Source: Tetragonia tetragonoides (lineage: Eukaryota; Streptophyta; Magnoliopsida; Caryophyllales; Aizoaceae). Taken from it: a DNA stretch of 64,000 nucleotides. The stretch lies in contig CM076140.1 of assembly GCA_038025085.1 (NCBI GenBank), positions 29,437,001 to 29,501,000 on the forward strand, given 5' to 3'. Of the stretch, positions 63,901-64,000 are shown in pieces. Both the position numbers and the translations under genes were made by a program. The notes below the pieces were generated by a model. The model saw only the letters and a list, made by a program, of their open reading frames with translations, was not told the origin of the DNA and searched no databases. Position 1 is the first letter of the stretch. The number at the start of each line of letters is the position of its first letter.

Positions 63901-64000
63901 ATCAAACTATTGCACAATATTTGTTTTAACCTTATTCTTACACACATTTCTCACTCCCCGTGCGTCTCTTTTATCAGAAAATCAACGGTTTGTACCCAAT

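Larger units (their letters stand above)
60164..64000 (-). repeat. 5S rDNA array, block 4 (rest of copy 131, copies 132-142)
   Basis: The array resumes in copy 131 immediately after the Tat element and runs to the window edge; the last 100 bases are spacer upstream of copy 142. Copies 135-138 share the local variant gatccgaag, marking a recent dimeric duplication. Confidence 0.96.

Noticed and set aside
1..64000. Linked 35S rDNA or other rRNA genes (L-type arrangement)
   Set aside because: No 18S, 5.8S or 25S sequence seen on either strand.

Overview
The window is a plant nuclear 5S ribosomal DNA locus, most likely from a eudicot. About 47 kb of the 64 kb is one head-to-tail array of 5S rRNA genes, all transcribed from the minus strand. 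The gene is 120 nt, the usual plant length, and its internal promoter lies where plant 5S genes have it (box A at gene positions 50-64, box C at 80-97). Monomers are about 335 bp: the gene plus a ~215 bp AT-rich spacer whose transcript side starts with a T-run terminator. I count 142 gene units or remnants. About 130 are 118-127 nt long and could fold as 5S rRNA; the rest are truncated, internally deleted or split. The species cannot be named from the sequence.

Layout. 1-24550: 5S array (copies 1-74). 24551-25591: a DNA-transposon-like insertion with ~120 bp imperfect terminal inverted repeats. 25592-26419: two 5S units (75-76). 26431-29812: a short LTR retrotransposon with 859/858 bp LTRs, an initiator-Met-tRNA primer binding site and only a Gag-like ORF. 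29813-47778: 5S array (copies 77-130 and half of 131). 47779-60163: a 12.4 kb degenerate Ty3/gypsy element of the Tat lineage, inserted inside 5S copy 131 with a perfect 5-bp target duplication ACTAC. 60164-64000: the other half of copy 131 and copies 132-142.

Array structure. The array is not homogeneous. Between 8.1 and 18.5 kb, diagnostic variants show a higher-order repeat of ten monomers (about 3.4 kb; types A-I below, with two H forms), present once complete, once nearly complete and in two shortened rows. A second, eight-monomer register (2.7 kb) links copies 10-17 with 18-24 and includes a recombinant gene. Many broken copies have breakpoints at short direct repeats.

The Tat element lies in minus orientation (5' LTR on the right). 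Its pol is recognisable (RT, degenerate RNase H, second archaeal-type RNase H, integrase DD35E) but frameshifted; gag and protease are missing. Between pol and the 3' LTR it carries, in antisense (+ strand), two broken plant-mobile-domain-like genes with clear GT-AG introns, GC-rich promoter-like stretches resembling the LTR promoter region, and a 66-bp minisatellite. The only proteins with recognisable domains are transposon-derived; the many short ORFs in the 5S array are frame shadows of the rRNA gene and its spacer.
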